Shown here: positions 15,419 through 19,789 of the stretch, one piece after another
Layout of the letters: each line of letters opens with the position of its first letter
Position numbering within the stretch: position 1 is the first letter of the stretch
Origin: JBALVO01 sp036961445
GTDB lineage: Bacteria > Pseudomonadota > Gammaproteobacteria > Pseudomonadales > Halieaceae
Length of the DNA stretch: 19,789 nucleotides
Assembly (NCBI GenBank): GCA_036961445.1
Contig: JBALVO010000065.1
Location: 1 to 19,789, forward strand
Reading direction: 5' to 3'
Notes under the pieces: generated by a model
The model's input: only the letters and a program-made list of their open reading frames with translations
Told to the model about the DNA's origin: nothing
Databases searched by the model: none
Program-made: the position numbers and the translations under genes

Positions 15419-15468
15419 TCCGCAAAAGAACTTACGACCTGCGGGGGAGATCGATACCCGTCATGGCT

Positions 15469-16323
15469 CTAGTTACCCGAGGTTTGATCCCAATAGCCGG
15501 CATCGCCTGCCATTTTAAGGAGAAACTTGCGGAGCATCTTTTTGGGCATCAAGCGCACGATAAAACAGGTAAATCTGGTATTCGGGCCTGTTGGCAGGCT
15601 CACGGACCCTCTTTTTACGGCGGCGACGATATCATTGGCGACAACACTGGGGTGGCAGCCTTTGCTCGTATAGTAGTTCTGTAAGCGATCGGCCTGTTGC
15701 TCTGAAATGGACGCACCCATCATCTGTCGATTGCGCACAATAGGCGTGTTAATAACGCCCGGGTGAACACACAGTGCCCCGATCGCGGTGTCGGATAGCT
15801 CCATCGCGATTGAGTCTGTAAGCCCTTCCACAGCCCACTTGGACGCAACATAGGCAGACACATTGGGAAGCGGTGTTCGTGAAGCCATGGACGCCACATT
15901 TACCAGTTGTTTGGGTGTGCCGCTCGCCTTCATAGACGGAATAAATGCCTCGCACCCAAAGGCAACGCCCAAAACGTTGATATCCAGGGTTCTGCGCCAC
16001 ATCTCCTCGGTCGTCTCGACAAAACCGGCTATATAACCTATCCCTGCGTTGTTGATTAACACATCCGGGACCCTGTTATCTTTGGCCAGACTGCTGGCCA
16101 AGACCTGCCACGCGTCACGATCGGCGACATTGAGTACGATGCTTGTACAGCTGCCGCCTAGTGCTTCTATTTGCGACTGAACTTTTGCCAGAGCATCTTC
16201 CTGAATATCAGTTGCAATAACCTTTGCGCCTTCTTTTGCAAACGCCAGCGCCATTTCTAAACCAATGCCGGAGGCCGCTCCGGTAATTAAGACAATTTTG
16301 TTTTCCAGATCAGTGATTTTCAT
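15469..16323 (-). CDS. Short-chain dehydrogenase/reductase (SDR)
   Basis: A 284-residue classical SDR. The cofactor motif TGAASGIG is at 14-21, with Asp39 after the second strand (VIATDI), which favours NAD. NNAG is at 91-94. The catalytic set is Ser145 (NVASMAS), Tyr158 and Lys162 (SAYVASK). The PGV turn after strand six is at 188-190. The last 40 residues are basic and hydrophobic (FTCFIVRLMPKKMLRKFLLK), longer than in minimal SDRs, and could touch the membrane. It lies 62 bases after the E2 gene on the same strand, so it is probably the fourth gene of that operon. Its end faces the esterase gene 51 bases away (convergent), where I see no clear terminator. It would interconvert an alcohol and a ketone, with the substrate unknown. 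Confidence 0.92.
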   Translation of the reverse strand: MKITDLENKIVLITGAASGIGLEMALAFAKEGAKVIATDIQEDALAKVQSQIEALGGSCTSIVLNVADRDAWQVLASSLAKDNRVPDVLINNAGIGYIAGFVETTEEMWRRTLDINVLGVAFGCEAFIPSMKASGTPKQLVNVASMASRTPLPNVSAYVASKWAVEGLTDSIAMELSDTAIGALCVHPGVINTPIVRNRQMMGASISEQQADRLQNYYTSKGCHPSVVANDIVAAVKRGSVSLPTGPNTRFTCFIVRLMPKKMLRKFLLKMAGDAGYWDQTSGN

Positions 16324-16385
16324 GATTGGCCTATACTTTGTTACTGCTGGATTAACATTATGGAGTAGGGCAGGGCGATACAGCC

Positions 16386-17642
16386 TTAGGCCAGCATCAG
16401 TTCTGGATGTTCGAGGCAGTCATGCAGTGCTTTCATAAAGCGTGCCGCAGGCTCACCATCAAAAACGCAGTGATCGAAAGTTAGGCACAAGGGCATCATG
16501 GTGCGGATCAAAATCTCGCCATCCACCACAACCGGCTTTTCTATTGCCGTTGAGATGCCGATCAGTGCTGCATTGGGCTGGTTCAGCACCGGCGTAGACT
16601 TGGTGCCAGGGGGGGCGGTGCCGGCAGTGCTGGACAGGGTGATCGTCGCTCCGGTCATGTCTTCTGTTGTCGCCTGGCCATCCCGGATACGACCGATGAG
16701 TGCTTTCATGTTCTTGTCGATCTCGACCACGCCCATACGCTCAATATTGTGCAGAACACCAACCACCAGTGCGCCATCATATTCGGTGATTCCAGGCATG
16801 GAGATAGCGATGCCCATGTTAACGGTTTCGTAGATCACCAGCTCGTCATCTACCAGGCAGCTGTTGGCTACCGGTACTTCTTTGATGGCCGACGCGATCG
16901 CCTTGATGATAAAGGCGTTCATCGAAACCCTGGTGCCCAGAACATCAGCACGGGAGACGAAGCGATTGCGCATAGACATCAGTTCAGTAATGTCGGAGTC
17001 CCAGTCTGCTGTCAGTTGTGCCGTTTGCTGCAGGCTCTGCTTCATGCGATCGGCGATGGTCTTGCGCATCCCCTTCATTGGCACTCGCGCTGTTTCGCGC
17101 ATGCTGTTGGCTGTCATAGCGGCAGGTGCTGCTGCAATTGAAGTGGGCATCGCCTCAGCCTTCCCTGCCAGTGCGTCTTCCACATCGACTTTGATGATAC
17201 GGCCCTTGGGCCCGCTGCCGGCAACCGGGCGCAGATCCAGTCCATTGTCCCTGGCAATTTTGCGAGCCAGTGGCGAGGCAATAATGCGCGCATCAGCCTT
17301 GGTTTCAAGCGTGGTTACAGTTTCATCAGGCACCACTGTAGTTGGCGTGATAAGGTTCGCAGTCTCCGACGTTACTTCGCCACCCGTGGCGGCCGCTAGT
17401 TCGGCTTCGGTCGCAAAGAACTGACCAATCACAGTCTCGACCGGTACGGTTTCACCTTCGTCCAACAGTTGATGGAGAAAGCCAGCTTCAGCTGACTCGC
17501 AGTCGTAGCTTACTTTTTCGGTCTCGACTGTCATGATAGGTTGGGCCTTTTCGACCCACTCACCCGGCTTGACTAACCATTCGTCGACCGTGCCTTCGTT
17601 CATGCCCATCGCAAGCTTTGGCATTTTTAATTCGATGCTCAT
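16386..17642 (-). CDS. Dihydrolipoamide acyltransferase (E2) of a 2-oxo-acid/acetoin-type dehydrogenase complex
   Basis: A 418-residue E2. It has one lipoyl domain (residues 1-77) with the acceptor Lys43 in ETEKVSYD. A linker and a peripheral-subunit-binding domain follow (about 119-158, IIASPLARKIARDNG ... GPKGRI). The catalytic domain (about 185-418) ends with the active-site motif DHCVFDG (His391, Asp395). The usual form is DHRxxDG; here Arg is replaced by Cys, while His and Asp are kept. It transfers the acyl group from lipoate to CoA. A single lipoyl domain and about 420 residues suit acetoin- or branched-chain-type complexes better than pyruvate dehydrogenase of enteric bacteria. GGAGG lies 8 bases before the ATG, and the gene is 17 bases after E1-beta. 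The frame has no break. Confidence 0.92.
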   Translation of the reverse strand: MSIELKMPKLAMGMNEGTVDEWLVKPGEWVEKAQPIMTVETEKVSYDCESAEAGFLHQLLDEGETVPVETVIGQFFATEAELAAATGGEVTSETANLITPTTVVPDETVTTLETKADARIIASPLARKIARDNGLDLRPVAGSGPKGRIIKVDVEDALAGKAEAMPTSIAAAPAAMTANSMRETARVPMKGMRKTIADRMKQSLQQTAQLTADWDSDITELMSMRNRFVSRADVLGTRVSMNAFIIKAIASAIKEVPVANSCLVDDELVIYETVNMGIAISMPGITEYDGALVVGVLHNIERMGVVEIDKNMKALIGRIRDGQATTEDMTGATITLSSTAGTAPPGTKSTPVLNQPNAALIGISTAIEKPVVVDGEILIRTMMPLCLTFDHCVFDGEPAARFMKALHDCLEHPELMLA

Positions 17643-17659
17643 GATCTCAACCTCCAGGT

Positions 17660-18628
17660 CTATTGGCCCATAACGGTGCGAATGGCGATTTCGATTTTGT
17701 CAGGGTTGGGTGCGATGTATTCTTCCATATAGCCACCAGGTAGTGGCATGTTCGGAGTGCAAACCCGGATAACCGGCGCATCAAGCAGGTCGAACCCCTG
17801 TTCCATAACGCGGGAAGACACGGTCGCGGCAAAACCCCCGGACTCCCAATCCTCATCGACAATAACCAGATGATTGGTCTTTTCCAATGACTGGAGCAGG
17901 GTATCCATATCAAAGGGGACAAAGCTGCGTGGATCAATGACTTCACAGCTAATGCCTTCGGCTTCGAGTTTCTCTGCAACTTGTAAGGTGTTTTTAAGCT
18001 GTACAGCGTTGGCCAAAACAGTGATGTCAGTGCCTTCACGAACAACGTTGGCGACACCCAATGGCACGACGTAGTCTTCTTCGGGGACATGACCACGATC
18101 CATCATTGTACCCAGGTGCCAGGTGAGCATGACCGGGTTGTTGTCGCGAATTGCGGCCTTCATCAGACCCTTGGCGTCGTATGGGGTCGAAGGCATAACG
18201 ACCTTGATGCCAGGGTGGTGCGCAAAGGCTCCGTGAATTGACATTGCATGGTCGTTAGCCAGGCGCATCCCTGAGCCAACTGCTGCAGTCATCACCAGTG
18301 GCAGCGGCATCTGACTGCCGTGAAGGAAATGGTACTGACCTGTAGTCACCGTACATTCCGAGAACGCAACGTATGAGAAACCGCCAAAAGAGAAATCCAC
18401 GATCGGTCGGAAGCCCTCCTGCGCAGCACCAAAGGCGGTACCGAACATGCCGCTTTCGGCGATCGGTGTATCAATAATACGCTCAGGACCGAATTCCTGA
18501 ACCAATCCCATGGTGTGGTTAAATACGCCGCCACGGATATCCTGACCGATCAGAAAGACGGTGTCATCACGACGTAACTCTTCCTGATAGGCTTCATTTA
18601 ATGCGTCGACGAGGGTGATTTCTCTCAT
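17660..18628 (-). CDS. 2-oxo-acid dehydrogenase E1 component, beta subunit
   Basis: A 322-residue TPP enzyme subunit. It has the transketolase pyrimidine-binding domain in the first half, with Glu58 in IIDTPIAESG (the TPP-activating glutamate position), and FAHHPGIKVVMPSTPYDAKGL (about 135-155). The C-terminal transketolase domain includes CEVIDPRSFVPFD and VDEDWESGGF. It pairs with E1-alpha encoded immediately upstream (21-base gap) to decarboxylate or cleave a 2-oxo substrate and pass an acyl group to E2. The ATG at 18628 has GGAG 9 bases upstream. Separate alpha and beta subunits of this size are typical of AcoA/AcoB, BkdA1/A2 and gram-positive-type PDH. The sequence alone does not decide which substrate. 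Confidence 0.93.
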   Translation of the reverse strand: MREITLVDALNEAYQEELRRDDTVFLIGQDIRGGVFNHTMGLVQEFGPERIIDTPIAESGMFGTAFGAAQEGFRPIVDFSFGGFSYVAFSECTVTTGQYHFLHGSQMPLPLVMTAAVGSGMRLANDHAMSIHGAFAHHPGIKVVMPSTPYDAKGLMKAAIRDNNPVMLTWHLGTMMDRGHVPEEDYVVPLGVANVVREGTDITVLANAVQLKNTLQVAEKLEAEGISCEVIDPRSFVPFDMDTLLQSLEKTNHLVIVDEDWESGGFAATVSSRVMEQGFDLLDAPVIRVCTPNMPLPGGYMEEYIAPNPDKIEIAIRTVMGQ

Positions 18629-18649
18629 GGCTTAAAACTCCGTAGTTTA

Positions 18650-19639
18650 TTAGGACGCGAAAACTGCATCTAGCAGCTCGGCTTCTGATGGGCGGGCGAT
18701 AGCGCTTTCATCAGCAAATAGCTCCGTCGCTTCGACTTCCGCCAGTGCTTCCTCGTGGATCTTGTCTATCTTGGTCTGGGTAAGTACGCCCTCAGTCAAC
18801 ATGCGATCGGTGGCTAGCACTACCGGTTCGCGTTTTTCTCTCAACTCGGCTCTTTCCTCGTCTGTCATGCGAGCGGTCCAACCGTGTAGATCGGGGGTAC
18901 CCATATCGTGTTCTGTGAAACGTAGCGTCTTACATTCGATGAAGGACGGCCCTTTGCCCTGACGAGCACGCTTGACCGCTTCGTTTACTACTTCGGCAAT
19001 AGCAAATACATCCTGGCCATCGACGACAACGGCCGGCATATCATAGGCTTTTGCCATACTGGAGATATGTTCAGTGGGGTGCATTTCCTTGACGTCAGCA
19101 TGGATTGCCATGCCGTTGTTTTCACACAGGTAAATGACAGGTAGCTTCCAATTTTGTGCCATCAGCATTGATTCGTGTGCTCGACCCTGACCGAATGAGC
19201 CATCACCCGAGCAACTCATAACCACTTGCCCTTGATTACGTTTTTTAGCTGCCCAACCCCAACCGACAACCGGCGCGAAGTTGTAGCCTATAAACCCTGA
19301 TAGCATATAGACCTTGTATTCCGGGAAGCTGAAATGGAACGCGGAGCGTCCTTTACAGCAGCCAGTGTCTTTGCCCGTGTGCTCGGCCAGGTAGTATTTG
19401 ATATCGATCCCCTTGCTCAACATATGGGGAATGCCGTGTCCACGATGGTGCGGGGACAGGTTGTCATCCTTGTTAAGAAAGCTGGCAGCTGCTACACCCG
19501 GAGCCGTACCGCCTTCGGCAGGATGATAAAAACCAATCAGTTTTCCCTGCAGCATTCTGCGGTACATCATTTTGTCGTAATGGTAGGCTCGTACCAGATT
19601 GGTGAAAAGCGTGACCATTTGTTTCTTAGTTAAACTCAT
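18650..19639 (-). CDS. TPP-dependent dehydrogenase E1 component, alpha subunit
   Basis: A 329-residue subunit that binds the TPP diphosphate. HHRGHG (64-69) is the phosphate-loop region. The canonical TPP motif runs from GDG (145-147, CSGDGSFGQG) to NN (174-175, YLCENNGMAI). YYLAEHTGKDTGCCKGRSAFHF resembles the AcoA/PDH-alpha 'GKxTGxCKGxGGSMH' stretch. A GTG directly before the ATG extends the frame by one codon; the ATG at 19639 has AGGAG 6 bases upstream and is preferred. It is the first gene of the right-hand minus-strand operon E1-alpha, E1-beta, E2, SDR. Its promoter region carries a copy of the conserved element about 95 bases upstream. No E3 gene follows within the window. Confidence 0.93.
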   Translation of the reverse strand: MSLTKKQMVTLFTNLVRAYHYDKMMYRRMLQGKLIGFYHPAEGGTAPGVAAASFLNKDDNLSPHHRGHGIPHMLSKGIDIKYYLAEHTGKDTGCCKGRSAFHFSFPEYKVYMLSGFIGYNFAPVVGWGWAAKKRNQGQVVMSCSGDGSFGQGRAHESMLMAQNWKLPVIYLCENNGMAIHADVKEMHPTEHISSMAKAYDMPAVVVDGQDVFAIAEVVNEAVKRARQGKGPSFIECKTLRFTEHDMGTPDLHGWTARMTDEERAELREKREPVVLATDRMLTEGVLTQTKIDKIHEEALAEVEATELFADESAIARPSEAELLDAVFAS

Positions 19640-19734
19640 CACGAACTCCTTAAGTCTAAGTATTTGACTCTGGTTGTTGGGTCGTCCTGGAAGAGCGTTA
19701 CTGCCAGTTCGGGGCCGGATCGATTTCTAATAAA

Positions 19735-19786
19735 ATTACAGTGATAGGCCCGTTTGGGCATGACAAATGACGCCTATAACGTGATA
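19735..19786 (-). promoter_or_regulatory. Conserved bipartite element, copy 3 (promoter of the E1/E2 operon)
   Basis: Read toward E1-alpha, TATCACGTTATAG (19786-19774) runs into GGCGTCATTTGTCA (19774-19761). After 19 bases comes CTGTAAT (19741-19735). Over the 26 bases of the upstream part, 21 match copy 1 at 5523-5548, and all five differences are transitions. Gap length and orientation to the gene are the same as in copy 1. TGTAAT is a plausible -10, which would place the mRNA start about 85 bases before the ATG at 19639. The segment 19640-19734 holds no gene. Confidence 0.65.
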
Positions 19787-19789
19787 TTT

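Noticed and set aside
15419..15468. Terminator between the converging esterase and SDR genes
   Set aside because: Only CCGCA...TGCGG with a 15-base loop is visible and there is no T-run on either strand, so I do not call one.
17647..18096. 149-residue frame overlapping the end of E1-beta on the same strand
   Set aside because: Out-of-frame shadow; the E1-beta frame is intact and has all family motifs across this segment.

Overview
The window looks like part of a catabolic gene island from a Gram-negative bacterium. A marine-type gammaproteobacterium is my best guess. Support for this is a phosphate-selective-type porin, a second outer-membrane barrel protein, an OM-type lipoprotein, Sec signal peptides and an AraC/OruR-style regulator. 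Base composition is near 50% GC by eye. I see no tRNA, rRNA, CRISPR array, insertion sequence or phage gene. The taxonomic guess is inference only.

Layout. (A) Bases 1-5339, minus strand, transcribed right to left: a beta-barrel outer-membrane protein (4563-5339), an OprO/OprP-like porin (2847-4526), a DUF389 membrane protein (1681-2730), a DUF1254/DUF1214 lipoprotein (47-1546), and possibly the first codons of another gene at the left edge. (B) An AraC-family regulator (5630-6628, minus), divergent from block C. (C) Bases 6819-15418, plus strand, a tightly packed seven-gene run: acyl-CoA synthetase, ECHDC3-like crotonase, OsmC protein, zinc alcohol dehydrogenase, exported DUF3604 protein, exported DUF1254 protein and exported HSL-type esterase. 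(D) Bases 15469-19639, minus strand: E1-alpha, E1-beta and E2 of a 2-oxo-acid (acetoin-type) dehydrogenase complex, followed by an SDR. Block D converges on block C.

The strongest non-coding signal is a shared promoter element at the heads of blocks A, C and D. It combines a TATCACGCTAT / GACGCTATTTATCA-like motif with a downstream GTAAT element. In A and D the two parts are exactly 19 bases apart in the same orientation relative to the gene. In C the 14-base core is identical to that in A. I infer that the AraC-type protein encoded between A and C binds these sites and that the whole window is one regulon.

Putting the genes together (inference): two outer-membrane proteins take up or sense a substrate. 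Four exported proteins (two DUF1254 paralogues, the DUF3604 putative metal enzyme and the esterase) act on it outside the cytoplasm. In the cytosol, a CoA ligase, a crotonase-fold protein, an alcohol dehydrogenase, an SDR and a TPP/lipoate 2-oxo-acid or acetoin-type cleavage complex finish the pathway. The substrate cannot be read from the sequence. No E3 (lipoamide dehydrogenase) gene is present here.
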